Source of the DNA: Pseudomonas sp. SCB32
Lineage (GTDB): Bacteria > Pseudomonadota > Gammaproteobacteria > Pseudomonadales > Pseudomonadaceae
Reading direction: 5' to 3'
Assembly: GCF_009189165.1 (NCBI RefSeq)
Contig: NZ_CP045118.1
Span: forward strand, 1,798,001 to 1,862,000
Length of the DNA stretch: 64,000 bases
The notes under the pieces were generated by a model that saw nothing but the letters and a program-made list of their open reading frames with translations, was not told where the DNA came from and made no database searches. Positions within the stretch are counted from its first letter, which is position 1. Each line of letters opens with the position of its first letter. Positions 48,994 through 58,510 of the stretch are shown here, piece by piece. Made by a program: the position numbers and the translations under genes.

Positions 48994-49941
48994 ATGGACC
49001 TGCTGCATAACATGCGTGCTTTCGTCTGTGTCGCTGAAACCGGCAGCTTCACCGCCGCCGCCCAGCGCATGGACCTCACTACCGCCTACGTCTCGCGGAC
49101 GGTGGCCAAACTCGAAGCGCACCTGCGCACCCGCCTGCTGCATCGCACCACCCGCCGCATCGCCCTCACCGAAGCCGGCCAGCGCTACCTGCAGCGCTGC
49201 CAGCAGATCCTCGGCTATATCGAGGAAGCGGAAGCGGAGGCCGGCGACGCCCACGCGCGCCCTCATGGCAAGGTGAAGGTCCATGCCATGACCGGCATCG
49301 GCCAGCATTACCTCATTCGCGCGATCTCGCAGTACTGCGAGATCTACCCGGAGGTCAGCTTCGACCTGACCCTGGCCAACCGCATCACCGACATCCTTGA
49401 CGAGGGCTACGACATCTCCGTGGTCATCGCTCAGGAGCTGCCGGATTCGGGGTTCGTCTCCAAGCGCATCGGCAAGACCTACAGCGTGCTCTGCGCATCC
49501 CCCGAGTACGTGGCGCGCAGCGGCATGCCGAAGAAGCTGGCCGAGCTCACCGAGCACCGCTGCCTGCGCCTGGTGAACTCGGTAATGTCCCTGGACAAGT
49601 GGCTGTTCGACGGCCCGGACGGCCAGGAGCTGGTCGGCGTCAACCATACCCATTTCCAGGTCAACACCGCCGACGCCATGACCGAGGCGGTGCGTGCCGG
49701 CATGGGTATCGGCGCGCTGCCGGTGTATTCCGCCGTGCAGGGGCTCAAGGACGGCAGCCTGGTGCGTGTACTGCCCGACTACAGCCTCTTCCACCTTAAC
49801 GTCTATGCGCTGTATCCCTCGCGGCAGTACCTCGACGCGAAGATCCGCACCTGGGTGGAGTTCCTCCGTGACTGCGTGCCCGGCATGCTCGAGGAGCACG
49901 AGCGGATGATGGCGCAGCATGGGCGTACTGCTTTGGACTGA
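48994..49941 (+). CDS. LysR-family transcriptional regulator
   Basis: 315 residues. N-terminal winged helix (ETGSFTAAAQRMDLTTAYVSRTVAKLEAHLRTRLLHRTTRRIALTEAG) and the effector domain (about 90-300). ATG 48991 or 48994 may be used; GGAG at 48985-48988 favours 48994. It is divergent from the FUSC exporter and probably regulates it in response to an aromatic compound. It resembles AaeR/DhcR-type regulators but the effector is unknown. Confidence 0.9.
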   Translation: MDLLHNMRAFVCVAETGSFTAAAQRMDLTTAYVSRTVAKLEAHLRTRLLHRTTRRIALTEAGQRYLQRCQQILGYIEEAEAEAGDAHARPHGKVKVHAMTGIGQHYLIRAISQYCEIYPEVSFDLTLANRITDILDEGYDISVVIAQELPDSGFVSKRIGKTYSVLCASPEYVARSGMPKKLAELTEHRCLRLVNSVMSLDKWLFDGPDGQELVGVNHTHFQVNTADAMTEAVRAGMGIGALPVYSAVQGLKDGSLVRVLPDYSLFHLNVYALYPSRQYLDAKIRTWVEFLRDCVPGMLEEHERMMAQHGRTALD

Positions 49942-49970
49942 CGTCACGTACAACCGCCAGAAGTCGCACT

Positions 49971-49995
49971 TATGGGGCCCATCAGTATGGGGCCC
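49971..49995 (+). promoter_or_regulatory. direct repeat upstream of acs
   Basis: TATGGGGCCC occurs at 49971-49980 and again at 49986-49995 (15-bp phase), 95 bp before acs. TAATAC at 50003-50008 could be a -10. In Pseudomonas acsA is controlled by the ErdR response regulator; whether this is its site is not known. Confidence 0.35.
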
Positions 49996-50090
49996 CGAGT
50001 GGTAATACCATGGTCGAATGGCTCGGAGGAGGGTGTCGCCGTTACAACTGACGGCAACAAAAACAACACTCTTCACCGAGGTAGAACGCC

Positions 50091-52046
50091 ATGACTGCGG
50101 CATCCGTGTACCCCGTGCGTCCCGAAGTGGCCGCGACCACTCTGACCGACGAGGCCACCTACAAGAAGCTGTACCAGCAGTCGGTGGTCAACCCCGACGG
50201 ATTCTGGCGCGAGCAGGCCCAGCGCATCGACTGGATCAAGCCGTTCACCAAGGTCAAGCAGACGTCCTTCGACGACCACCACGTGGACATCAAGTGGTTC
50301 GCCGATGGCACCCTGAACCTCTCCTATAACTGCCTCGACCGCCACCTCGCCGAACGCGGCGACCAGGTCGCCATCATCTGGGAAGGCGACGATCCGGCGG
50401 ATCACAAGGAAATCACCTACCGCGAGCTGCACGAGCAGGTCTGCAAGTTCGCCAACGCCCTGCGTGGCCAGGACGTGCACCGTGGCGACGTGGTGACCAT
50501 CTACATGCCGATGATCCCGGAAGCCGTGGTCGCCATGCTGGCCTGCGCCCGCATCGGTGCGATCCACTCCGTGGTATTCGGCGGCTTCTCCCCTGAAGCC
50601 CTGGCCGGCCGCATCATCGACTGCCGCTCCAAGGTGGTGATCACCGCCGACGAAGGCGTGCGCGGCGGCAAGAAGACCCCGCTGAAAGCCAATGTCGACG
50701 ACGCGCTGACCAACCCCGAAACCAACAGCGTGCAGAAGATCATCGTCTGCAAGCGCACCGGTTCGGACATCAAGTGGAACCAGCACCGCGACGTGTGGTT
50801 CGAGGACCTGATGAAGGTCGCAGGCTCCACCTGCGCGCCGAAGGAGATGGGCGCCGAGGACCCGCTGTTCATCCTCTATACCTCCGGCTCCACGGGTAAG
50901 CCCAAGGGCGTGATGCACACCACCGGCGGCTATCTGGTCTACGCCTCGCTGACCCATGAGCGCGTGTTCGACTACCGTCCGGGCGAAGTCTTCTGGTGCA
51001 CCGCCGACATCGGCTGGGTCACCGGCCACACCTACGTCGTCTACGGCCCGCTGGCCAACGGCGCGACCACCGTGCTGTTCGAGGGTGTACCGAACTATCC
51101 GGACATCTCCCGCGTCGCCAAGATCGTCGACAAGCACAAGGTCAACATCCTCTACACCGCGCCGACCGCCATCCGCGCCATGATGGCCGAGGGCAAGGCC
51201 GCGGTCGAAGGCGCCGACGGCTCCAGCCTGCGTCTGTTGGGTTCGGTTGGCGAACCGATCAACCCGGAAGCCTGGCAGTGGTACTACGAGACTGTCGGCC
51301 AGTCGCGCTGCCCGATCGTCGACACCTGGTGGCAGACCGAAACCGGCGCCTGCCTGATGACTCCGCTGCCGGGCGCCCATGGCCTGAAACCGGGCTCCGC
51401 CGCCAAGCCGTTCTTCGGCGTGGTGCCGGCGTTGGTGGACAACCTGGGCAACATCCTGGAAGGGGCCACCGAGGGGAACCTGGTGATCCTCGACTCCTGG
51501 CCGGGCCAGGCGCGTACCCTGTACGGCGACCACGACCGCTACGTGGACACCTACTTCAAGACCTTCAAGGGCATGTACTTCACCGGCGACGGCGCCCGTC
51601 GCGACGAGGACGGCTACTACTGGATCACCGGCCGCGTGGATGACGTGCTCAATGTCTCCGGCCACCGCATGGGCACCGCCGAGATCGAGAGCGCGCTGGT
51701 CGCCCACCCGAAAGTGGCTGAGGCGGCGGTGGTTGGCGTGCCGCACGACATCAAGGGGCAGGGCATCTATGTCTACGTCACCCTGAATGCCGGCGAGGAA
51801 AACAGCGAGCAGCTGCGCCAGGAGCTGCGTGCCTGGGTACGCAAGGAAATCGGCCCGATCGCCACCCCGGACGTGATCCAGTGGGCGCCGGGCCTGCCGA
51901 AGACCCGCTCGGGCAAGATCATGCGCCGCATCCTGCGCAAGATCGCCACGGCTGAGTACGACGCCCTGGGTGACATCTCCACCCTGGCTGATCCGGGTGT
52001 GGTGCAGCATCTGGTGGAGACGCACCAGTCCATGCGCGCTGCCTGA
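50091..52046 (+). CDS. acsA: acetyl-CoA synthetase
   Basis: 651 residues, the full family length. ANL-superfamily enzyme: [11 protein letters not shown] (P-loop), [32 protein letters not shown], and the C-terminal acetylation lysine in RSGKIMRR. It activates acetate to acetyl-CoA through acetyl-AMP. GAGGTAG before ATG 50091 is a good ribosome site. In P. aeruginosa the same gene (PA0887) precedes aotJ. Confidence 0.97.
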   Translation: MTAASVYPVRPEVAATTLTDEATYKKLYQQSVVNPDGFWREQAQRIDWIKPFTKVKQTSFDDHHVDIKWFADGTLNLSYNCLDRHLAERGDQVAIIWEGDDPADHKEITYRELHEQVCKFANALRGQDVHRGDVVTIYMPMIPEAVVAMLACARIGAIHSVVFGGFSPEALAGRIIDCRSKVVITADEGVRGGKKTPLKANVDDALTNPETNSVQKIIVCKRTGSDIKWNQHRDVWFEDLMKVAGSTCAPKEMGAEDPLFILYTSGSTGKPKGVMHTTGGYLVYASLTHERVFDYRPGEVFWCTADIGWVTGHTYVVYGPLANGATTVLFEGVPNYPDISRVAKIVDKHKVNILYTAPTAIRAMMAEGKAAVEGADGSSLRLLGSVGEPINPEAWQWYYETVGQSRCPIVDTWWQTETGACLMTPLPGAHGLKPGSAAKPFFGVVPALVDNLGNILEGATEGNLVILDSWPGQARTLYGDHDRYVDTYFKTFKGMYFTGDGARRDEDGYYWITGRVDDVLNVSGHRMGTAEIESALVAHPKVAEAAVVGVPHDIKGQGIYVYVTLNAGEENSEQLRQELRAWVRKEIGPIATPDVIQWAPGLPKTRSGKIMRRILRKIATAEYDALGDISTLADPGVVQHLVETHQSMRAA

Positions 52047-52060
52047 TCCTACGCTCGATG

Positions 52061-52090
52061 AAAAACGCCCCGCTTGCCGGGGCGTTTTTC
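52061..52090 (+). terminator. intrinsic terminator after acsA
   Basis: AAAAACGCCCCG, CTTG, CCGGGGCGTTTTTC: strong hairpin with a T-run 14 bp past the stop. Confidence 0.95.
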
Positions 52091-52110
52091 TTTTTGGGCT
52101 TTGGCTTTTC

Positions 52111-52231
52111 GTAGGAGCGAGCTTGCTCGCGAACCCTGCCTGACGCCGGCCTTGCCGGCGGATCGCGGACAGAGTCCGCTCCTACAGGCTGGGTTCGGTG
52201 CATCTTCTGTAGGAGCGGACTTTGTCCGCGA
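52111..52231. repeat. REPIN plus single REP
   Basis: GTAGGAGCGAGCTTGCTCGCGAAC (from 52111) faces CGGACAGAGTCCGCTCCTAC (to 52185), and a further single copy GTAGGAGCGGACTTTGTCCG lies at 52209-52231. The pair combines the GCGAGC and GCGGAC core types. Confidence 0.8.
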
Positions 52232-52269
52232 TGCCTTTTGTTCTCGTTTGGATGTTCATGCGCCGCTTC

Positions 52270-52560
52270 AGCGTGTGCTGATGTATTTGGTTTCGCCCCC
52301 TCGGGCGACCCGCTTTGGCAAACGACGGATGGCCGCCCCACCCAAAGTGGGCAAATGTCTTGCCCCTGCATCCGGCCCCGGCTTCGCCAGGGTCCCCTCG
52401 CTCCATCGAAGTTTCAGGGGCACGCGTCGACGGGCCATCCCTGGCCCAACGACGCTCTCGCGGCATCCATGCCGCTCAACCCCTGAAACTCCGATTCCAC
52501 TCGGCCTCCTGAAGGGGCGCTGGAGTGCGCGGAGATTTCTCTGGAAGTCTTCAAGAGCTG
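52270..52560. repeat. likely dispersed non-coding repeat
   Basis: The stretch from CGCTTCAGCG through TTCGCCCCCTCGGGCGACCC, CAGGGTCCCCTCGCTCC and ACGCGTCGACGGGCC to AACCCCTGAAACTCC resembles a sequence found many times in Pseudomonas genomes and often mis-annotated as short proteins (minus-strand reading FGWGGHPSFAKAGRPRGRN). I see no ribosome site or codon bias. Recognition is from memory. Confidence 0.5.
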
Positions 52561-52596
52561 TTACAGAGCAGCTTGCTCCGCACTGCTTTGGCTCCC

Positions 52597-52719
52597 GTAG
52601 GAGCGGACCTTGTCCGCGAAATCCCTCGCGGATGACTTTGCTCTCACCTGGATACGCTGGGGCCTTGTGCCCGCGAGTGGCTCAATGCCGTGCGATTCGC
52701 TGACAAGGCTCGCTCCTAC
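52597..52719. repeat. REP pair (widely spaced)
   Basis: GTAGGAGCGGACCTTGTCCGCGAA at 52597-52620 and an inverted half GGCTCGCTCCTAC ending at 52719. Between them are about 80 bp with no other signal. It is the last REP before an AT-rich stretch (52740-52990) that leads into the aot promoter. Confidence 0.65.
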
Positions 52720-52963
52720 AGTGCGCTACCTGCTCCCCGGTAACATTTCGGCGCGACAAATTGAGGCGTCAGGAAACAATTCGCACAACCTTGGTGCGTA
52801 ATTTCCGTCGACTTCGAGTGGGTCGGTTTTCCGCAACCCGCATGAATACTGAATATCTAAATTGTTGGCCTGATAACTGCAGGTAAAATTGGTTTTACTA
52901 CGCACTTCTACGTCACGTATTATCCGCGCCGTCAAGCCGCAGGGGCTCTGTCTCCAGCGCTTC

Positions 52964-53010
52964 TATAATTACTTGTCGCATTGAAGAAATAACCGCTCAG
53001 GGGCTGTCGC
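52964..53010 (+). promoter_or_regulatory. aot promoter region with ArgR half-sites
   Basis: A perfect TATAAT (52964-52969) lacks a good -35, as expected for an activated promoter. TGTCGC-N8-AA, the P. aeruginosa ArgR half-site pattern, is complete at 52974-52989, and a second TGTCGC without the AA lies at 53005-53010. The region upstream (52740-52960) is unusually AT-rich. A small hairpin (GGCGTG/CACGCC, about 53033-53056) lies in the leader. Confidence 0.6.
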
Positions 53011-53157
53011 TAGAATGCCGCTCACCCCGGTAGGCGTGCTTTTCACAAGAATCACGCCGGCAATGCGCAGAGAAACAATAACCTTCACTTCTGCCGGGCA
53101 GCCTGGGCCAACCCCTTCCTCCTGCCAATCGAAGTCTTACCCTCGAAGGAGTTACTG

Positions 53158-53937
53158 ATGAAGAAGTTTGCACTTCTCGGTGCGCTGGCCCTGTCCGCGC
53201 TTTCCCTGGTTGCCCACGCTGACGACAAGCCTGTCCGCATCGGCATCGAAGCCGGTTACCCGCCGTTCTCCTTCAAGACGCCCGATGGCAAGCTCGCCGG
53301 TTTCGACGTGGATATCGGCAACGCCCTGTGCGAAGAGATGAAGGTCAAGTGCACCTGGGTCGAGCAGGAATTCGACGGCCTGATCCCGGCACTGAAGGTT
53401 CGCAAGATCGACGCCATCCTCTCGTCCATGACCATCACCGATGAGCGCAAGAAGTCCGTCGACTTCACCAACAAGTACTACCACACCCCCGCGCGTTTCG
53501 TGATGAAGGAAGGCGCGACTCTGAACGATCCGCTGGCGGACCTGAAGGGCAAGAAGGTCGGTGTGCTGCGCGCCAGCGTGCATGACCGCTACGCCACCGA
53601 CGTACTGGCCCCGGCCGGCATCGAAGTGGTGCGCTACGGCTCCCAGCAGGAAGCCAACATGGACCTGGTCTCCGGCCGCATCGACGCGACCATGGCTGAC
53701 TCGGTCAACCTCGACGACGGCTTCCTCAAGACCGATGCCGGCAAGGGCTACGCCTTCGTAGGCCCGGAATACAACGATCCGAAGTACTTCGGTGGTGGCG
53801 CCGGCATCGCCGTGCGCAAGGGTGATACCGCCCTGGTCGAGAAATTCAACGCGGCCATCGCCGGCATCCGTGCCAACGGCAAGTACAAGCAAGTACAGGA
53901 CAAGTACTTCAAGTTCGACGTCTACGGCGGGAACTGA
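53158..53937 (+). CDS. aotJ: arginine/ornithine ABC transporter binding protein
   Basis: 259 residues. Signal peptide ([20 protein letters not shown]) then a family-3 solute-binding protein: [68 protein letters not shown]. It delivers L-arginine and ornithine to AotQM in the periplasm. AAGGAG before ATG is strong. First gene of aotJQMOP-argR, followed by an attenuator-like hairpin. Confidence 0.95.
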   Translation: MKKFALLGALALSALSLVAHADDKPVRIGIEAGYPPFSFKTPDGKLAGFDVDIGNALCEEMKVKCTWVEQEFDGLIPALKVRKIDAILSSMTITDERKKSVDFTNKYYHTPARFVMKEGATLNDPLADLKGKKVGVLRASVHDRYATDVLAPAGIEVVRYGSQQEANMDLVSGRIDATMADSVNLDDGFLKTDAGKGYAFVGPEYNDPKYFGGGAGIAVRKGDTALVEKFNAAIAGIRANGKYKQVQDKYFKFDVYGGN

Positions 53938-53949
53938 TCAACGTCCACG

Positions 53950-53996
53950 AAAGTGGCGCAAACCCGGGTCCTTTCCTGAAGTTTGTGCCACTTTTT
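53950..53996 (+). terminator. attenuator between aotJ and aotQ
   Basis: AAAGTGGCGCAAAC (53950-53963) and GTTTGTGCCACTTT (53981-53994) pair over 14 bp with one G-U, ending in TTTTTT. It lies between co-operon genes, so partial termination would make more binding protein than permease. Confidence 0.8.
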
Positions 53997-54079
53997 TATT
54001 GGGTGCGATCCCGCGTCGGGTGATCGCCCTGCAGCGTCCGTGCGGTTGCGGACGGCGTCCGATCCAGAGGTACGAAACT

Positions 54080-54769
54080 ATGTTCAATGGCTACGGAGCC
54101 ACCATCGTCGATGGTGCCTGGCTGACGCTTCAGCTGTCGTTGCTGTCGATGGCCCTGGCGATCGCGCTGGGACTGCTCGGTGCCGCCATCCGCCTGTCGC
54201 CGGTAAAGTGGCTGGCCTGGTGTGGCGACCTCTATGCCACCGTGATCCGTGGCGTGCCGGACCTGGTTCTGATCCTGCTGATCTTCTACGGCGGCCAGGC
54301 TGCGGTGAACTGGGTCGCGCCCATGGTCGGCTATGAGGACTACATCGACCTCAACCCCTTCGCCTCTGGCGTCGGCACCCTGGGCTTCATCTTTGGCGCC
54401 TACCTGTCCGAGACCTTCCGTGGCGCCTTCATGGCCATCCCGAAAGGGCAGGGCGAGGCCGGCTTTGCGTACGGCATGAGCCCGCTTCAGGTGTTCTTCC
54501 GCATCCAGGTGCCACAGATGATCCGCCTGGCCATCCCCGGCTTCACCAACAACTGGCTGGTGCTGGTCAAGGCCACCGCGCTGATCTCCGTGGTCGGCCT
54601 GCAGGACATGATGTTCAAGGCCAAGCAGGCCTCGGACGCGACCCGCGAACCCTTCACCTACTTCCTCGCCGTGGCGGCGCTGTACCTGGTGGTCACCACC
54701 GTCTCCCTGGTACTGCTGCGCATGCTCGAACGCCGCTATTCGGTCGGCGTGAAAGTCGCCGAGCTTTGA
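54080..54769 (+). CDS. aotQ: arginine/ornithine ABC transporter permease AotQ
   Basis: 229 residues, five or six helices of the HisM/HisQ type. GAWLTLQLSLLSMALAIALGLLGAAIRLS at the start and the EAA loop around GQGEAGFAYGMSPLQVFFRIQVPQMIRLAIPG. AGAGG at 54066-54070 supports ATG 54080; the longer frame overlapping aotJ is spurious. It forms the inner-membrane channel with AotM. Confidence 0.94.
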   Translation: MFNGYGATIVDGAWLTLQLSLLSMALAIALGLLGAAIRLSPVKWLAWCGDLYATVIRGVPDLVLILLIFYGGQAAVNWVAPMVGYEDYIDLNPFASGVGTLGFIFGAYLSETFRGAFMAIPKGQGEAGFAYGMSPLQVFFRIQVPQMIRLAIPGFTNNWLVLVKATALISVVGLQDMMFKAKQASDATREPFTYFLAVAALYLVVTTVSLVLLRMLERRYSVGVKVAEL

Positions 54770-54785
54770 GACAGGGAGCCTGATC

Positions 54786-55484
54786 ATGATTTTCGACTTC
54801 TCCGTCATCTGGGACAGCCTGCCGCTCTACTTCAACGGCCTGCTGGTGACCCTCAAGCTGCTGGCGATCTCGCTGTTCTTCGGCCTCGTGGCGGCGGTGC
54901 CGCTGGCGCTGATGCGCTGCTCGAAGAGCCCGGCGGTGAACCTGCCGGCCTGGCTTTACACTTACGTGATCCGCGGCACTCCGATGCTGGTGCAGCTGTT
55001 CCTCATCTACTACGGCCTGGCACAGTTCGAGTTCGTGCGTGAAAGCGCGATGTGGCCGCTGCTGTCCAACGCCACCTTCTGCGCCTGTGCCGCGTTCGCC
55101 ATCAACACCAGCGCCTACACCGCCGAGATTCTCGCCGGCAGCATTCGCGCGACTCCGCATGGCGAGATCGAGGCGGCCAAGGCCATGGGCATGTCACGGA
55201 TCAAGATGTACCGCCGCATCCTGTTGCCCTCGGCCCTGCGCCGCGCGCTGCCGCAGTACAGCAACGAAGTGATCATGATGCTGCAGACCACCAGCCTGGC
55301 CTCCATCGTCACCCTGGTGGACATCACCGGCGCCGCGCGCACCGTGTACTCGCAGTACTACCTGCCGTTCGAGGCCTTCATCACCGCTGGCATCTTCTAC
55401 CTGATCATGACCTTCACCCTGGTGCGCCTGTTCAAGGCGGCCGAGCGCCGCTGGCTGGCTTATCTTGCGCCGCGCAAGCACTGA
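54786..55484 (+). CDS. aotM: arginine/ornithine ABC transporter permease AotM
   Basis: 232 residues, second permease. FNGLLVTLKLLAISLFFGLVAAVPLAL, VIRGTPMLVQLFLIYYGL and the EAA loop GEIEAAKAMGMSRIKMYRRILLPSALRRALP. Sixteen bases after aotQ. Together with AotQ, AotJ and AotP it makes the importer. Confidence 0.94.
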   Translation: MIFDFSVIWDSLPLYFNGLLVTLKLLAISLFFGLVAAVPLALMRCSKSPAVNLPAWLYTYVIRGTPMLVQLFLIYYGLAQFEFVRESAMWPLLSNATFCACAAFAINTSAYTAEILAGSIRATPHGEIEAAKAMGMSRIKMYRRILLPSALRRALPQYSNEVIMMLQTTSLASIVTLVDITGAARTVYSQYYLPFEAFITAGIFYLIMTFTLVRLFKAAERRWLAYLAPRKH

Positions 55485-55494
55485 GGAGTCGACT

Positions 55495-56607
55495 GTGGAA
55501 CGTATCGATCATCAACTGCCGTGGAGCAGCCTGGGTAGCGAGCGCCGCCTGAGCGTGTTCCGCTACGGCAAGGGCCCGCGCAAGGTCTACATCCAGTCCA
55601 GCCTGCACGCCGACGAGCTGCCGGGCATGCGCACCGCCTGGGAACTCAAGCAGCGCCTGGCCGACCTCGAGTCGCGCGGGCAGTTGAACTGCGTTGTCGA
55701 GCTGGTACCGGTGGCCAACCCCATCGGCCTGGGGCAGACCCTGCAAGCCAGCCACCTGGGCCGTTTCGAGTTCGGCAGCGGGAAGAACTTCAACCGCGAT
55801 TTCGTCGAGCTCTCCGCGCTGGTGGCCGAGCGTGTCGGCGACAAACTGGGTGCCGATGAAGCCGCCAACGTCGAGCTGATTCGCCAGGTCATGCGTGACG
55901 GCCTCGATGCACTGCCGCCGGCCTCGTCCGAGCTGCAGGGCATGCAGCGCATCCTGCTGCGCCACGCCTGCGACGCCGACGTGGTGCTCGACCTGCACTG
56001 CGACTTCGACGCCGCCATCCATGTCTACGCGATCCCGCAGCACTGGCCGCGCTGGAAATCCCTGGCTGCGCGCCTGAAAGCTGGCGTCGCGCTGCTCGCC
56101 GAAGATTCCGGCGGCAGCTCTTTCGACGAATCCTGCTCGCTGCCCTGGCTGCGCCTGTCCCAGGCCTTCCCGCAGGCGGCGATTCCGCTGGCGTGCCTGG
56201 CGACCACTGTGGAGCTGGGCGGCGTGGCTGATACCCGCGTCGACCAGGCCCAGGCCAATGCCGAAGCCATCCTCGGCTTCCTCGCCGAGCAGGGCCTGAT
56301 CGACGGCGACTGGCCGGCGGCCCCGGCTGAATGCTGCGAAGGCATGCCCTTCGAAGGCACCGAATACCTCCACGCGCCCCATGCGGGTGTCGTGAGCTTC
56401 CTGCGCAAGGCGGGGGAGTGGGTGGAGAAGGGCGACGCGCTGTTCGAGGTGGTCGACCCGCTGAACGACAAGGTCAGCACCGTTTGTGCCGGGACTTCCG
56501 GCGTGCTGTTCGCCATCGAGCGTGGGCGCTACGCCCAGCCAGGGCTTTGGCTGGCCAAGGTGGCCGGGCGTGAGCCGTTCCGCAAGGGCCGGCTGATCAA
56601 CGACTGA
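55495..56607 (+). CDS. aotO: AotO, M14/AstE-like metallo-amidohydrolase
   Basis: 370 residues, GTG start with TGAGGAG upstream. Zinc ligands H38-x2-E41 in SSLHADELPG and a later His in LDLHCD, plus FNRDF and the catalytic Glu in ATTVELGG, place it in the succinylglutamate desuccinylase/aspartoacylase family. A C-terminal biotinyl/lipoyl-like stretch (HAGVVSFLRKAGEWVEKGDALFEVVDP) follows. In P. aeruginosa it is in the aot operon but reported as not needed for arginine uptake. The substrate is not known. Confidence 0.9.
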   Translation: MERIDHQLPWSSLGSERRLSVFRYGKGPRKVYIQSSLHADELPGMRTAWELKQRLADLESRGQLNCVVELVPVANPIGLGQTLQASHLGRFEFGSGKNFNRDFVELSALVAERVGDKLGADEAANVELIRQVMRDGLDALPPASSELQGMQRILLRHACDADVVLDLHCDFDAAIHVYAIPQHWPRWKSLAARLKAGVALLAEDSGGSSFDESCSLPWLRLSQAFPQAAIPLACLATTVELGGVADTRVDQAQANAEAILGFLAEQGLIDGDWPAAPAECCEGMPFEGTEYLHAPHAGVVSFLRKAGEWVEKGDALFEVVDPLNDKVSTVCAGTSGVLFAIERGRYAQPGLWLAKVAGREPFRKGRLIND

Positions 56608-56624
56608 ATTCGAGAACCGACACC

Positions 56625-57389
56625 ATGTACAAACTGGAAATCCAGGACCTGCACAAGCGCTATGGCAGCCACGAGGTGCTCAAGGGCGTCTCCCTGGCGG
56701 CGAAAGCGGGCGACGTGATCAGCATCATCGGCTCCTCCGGCTCGGGCAAGAGTACCTTCCTGCGCTGCATCAACCTGCTGGAGCAGCCCCACGCCGGCAA
56801 GATCCTGCTCAACGGCGAAGAGCTCAAGCTCGTGCCGAACAAGGACGGCGCACTCAAGGCCGCTGACGCCAAGCAGCTGCAGCGCATGCGCTCGCGCCTG
56901 TCGATGGTGTTCCAGCACTTCAACCTGTGGTCGCACATGAGCGCCCTGGAAAACGTCATCGAAGCGCCGGTCCACGTGCTGGGCGTGTCGAAGAAAGAGG
57001 CGCTGGAGAAGGCCGAGCACTACCTGGCGAAAGTCGGCGTGGCGCACCGCAAGGATGCCTATCCCGCGCACATGTCCGGCGGTGAGCAGCAGCGCGTGGC
57101 CATCGCCCGTGCCCTGGCGGTCGAGCCGGAAGTCATGCTGTTCGACGAGCCGACCTCGGCGCTCGACCCTGAGCTGGTCGGTGAAGTGCTGCGCGTGATG
57201 CAGGACCTGGCCCAGGAAGGCCGTACCATGGTGGTCGTGACCCACGAGATGGGCTTTGCCCGCGAGGTCTCCAACCAGCTGGTGTTCCTCCACAAGGGCC
57301 TGGTGGAAGAGGCGGGCTGCCCGAAGGAAGTCCTCGTCAATCCGCAATCGGAACGCCTCAAGCAGTTCCTTTCCGGCAGCTTGAAGTAA
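56625..57389 (+). CDS. aotP: arginine/ornithine ABC transporter ATPase AotP
   Basis: 254 residues. Walker A GSSGSGKST, Q-loop FQHFNLWSHM, signature MSGGEQQR, Walker B VMLFDEPTSALD and switch His in VVVTHEMGFA. HisP-type ATPase for the AotQM channel. 17 bp after aotO. Confidence 0.96.
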   Translation: MYKLEIQDLHKRYGSHEVLKGVSLAAKAGDVISIIGSSGSGKSTFLRCINLLEQPHAGKILLNGEELKLVPNKDGALKAADAKQLQRMRSRLSMVFQHFNLWSHMSALENVIEAPVHVLGVSKKEALEKAEHYLAKVGVAHRKDAYPAHMSGGEQQRVAIARALAVEPEVMLFDEPTSALDPELVGEVLRVMQDLAQEGRTMVVVTHEMGFAREVSNQLVFLHKGLVEEAGCPKEVLVNPQSERLKQFLSGSLK

Positions 57390-57424
57390 GCTGTCTGTCA
57401 TCGTCGCCTGGGTGATCTAGCCGC

Positions 57425-58408
57425 ATGACTGCACAACGCATCGGATTCCTCCTCTGGCCGCACACCCGTGCGCTGACTCTGGCGCTGGCCGAGGAGGCCC
57501 TGCGGGTCGCCCGCCGGCTGCATCCGGAGGCGCTCTACGATCCGGTGTTCATGAGCGCCGAAACGGTCGCCGAGGCCGACGGCTGGCGCCTGCCGGGTCA
57601 ACCCTGGGCGGGGGCGCTGGAGCAGTGCCAGCGCATCTTCCTGGTCGCCGACGAGGTTCCCCAGGCGGTTTCCGCGCCGCTGGCCGCTGCGCTCAAGCAG
57701 CTGTCGCGCAGCGGCGTGAGCATCGGCGCACTGTCCGCCGGCATCTACCCGCTGGCGCAGCTCGGCCTGCTCGATGGTTACCGCGCTGCCGTGCACTGGC
57801 GCTGGCACGACGACTTTACCGAGCGTTATCCCAAGGTCATCGCTACCAATCACCTGTTCGAATGGGACCGTGATCGCCTCAGCGCCTGCGGTGGCATGGC
57901 TGTGCTTGACCTGCTGCTGGCCGTGCTGTCCCGTGACCACGGGGCAGAGCTGGCTGGCGCGGTATCCGAGGAACTGGTGGTGGAGCGCATCCGCGAAGGC
58001 TCCGAACGCCAGCGCATCCCGCTGAAGAACCGCCTCGGTTCCAGCCATCCGAAGCTCACCCAGGCGGTGCTGCTGATGGAGGCGAACATCGAGGAACCGC
58101 TGACCACCGACGAGATCGCCCAGCACGTGTGTGTCTCGCGCCGCCAGCTGGAGCGCATCTTCAAGCAGTACCTGACTCGTGTGCCCAGCCAGTACTACCT
58201 GGAGCTGCGCCTGAACCGCGCGCGGCAGATGCTCATGCAGACCAGCAAGTCGATCATCCAGATCGGCCTGTCCTGCGGCTTCTCCAGCGGTCCGCACTTC
58301 TCCAGCGCTTACCGCAACTTCTTCGGCGTGACCCCGCGCGAAGACCGCAACCAGCGCCGTGGGCAGGGCGCCGCCGAGGCCGCCCCGGTCGTCGCCGAGC
58401 GCGGCTGA
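57425..58408 (+). CDS. argR: arginine-responsive regulator ArgR (AraC/XylS family)
   Basis: 327 residues. The N-terminal half is a DJ-1/PfpI-like fold (IGALSAGIYPLAQLGLL, the amidotransferase-like elbow with Ala-Gly rather than a catalytic Cys), the C-terminal half an AraC double helix-turn-helix (TTDEIAQHVCVSRRQLERIFKQYLTRVPSQYYLELRLNRARQML). It binds TGTCGC-type sites and activates aot and aru operons in the presence of arginine while repressing arginine synthesis. Unrelated to E. coli ArgR. Last gene of the aot operon, 35 bp after aotP. Confidence 0.95.
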   Translation: MTAQRIGFLLWPHTRALTLALAEEALRVARRLHPEALYDPVFMSAETVAEADGWRLPGQPWAGALEQCQRIFLVADEVPQAVSAPLAAALKQLSRSGVSIGALSAGIYPLAQLGLLDGYRAAVHWRWHDDFTERYPKVIATNHLFEWDRDRLSACGGMAVLDLLLAVLSRDHGAELAGAVSEELVVERIREGSERQRIPLKNRLGSSHPKLTQAVLLMEANIEEPLTTDEIAQHVCVSRRQLERIFKQYLTRVPSQYYLELRLNRARQMLMQTSKSIIQIGLSCGFSSGPHFSSAYRNFFGVTPREDRNQRRGQGAAEAAPVVAERG

Positions 58409-58421
58409 CGCCGCGCTTTTC

Positions 58422-58497
58422 GTAGGGCGAATAACCTGGAACAGGTTATCCGCCGCTGTGGTCACGGCGGATAACGCTGGCGCGTTATGCGCCCTAC
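58422..58497. repeat. REPIN of the GTAGGGCG/GATAACG type
   Basis: GTAGGGCGAATAACCTGGAACAGGTTATCCGCC faces GGCGGATAACGCTGGCGCGTTATGCGCCCTAC. Ends and core differ from the REPs elsewhere in the window, so this is a second REP family. It is 14 bp after argR. Confidence 0.8.
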
Positions 58498-58510
58498 GGA
58501 GCTGCCCTTC

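Noticed and set aside
52182..52466. 94-codon minus-strand frame in the same gap
   Set aside because: Looks like the short hypothetical proteins often called from a Pseudomonas repeat; no independent support.
52074..52703. 209-codon open frame in the acsA-aotJ gap
   Set aside because: Runs through REPs and a probable dispersed repeat; no ribosome site, and its composition follows the palindromes.
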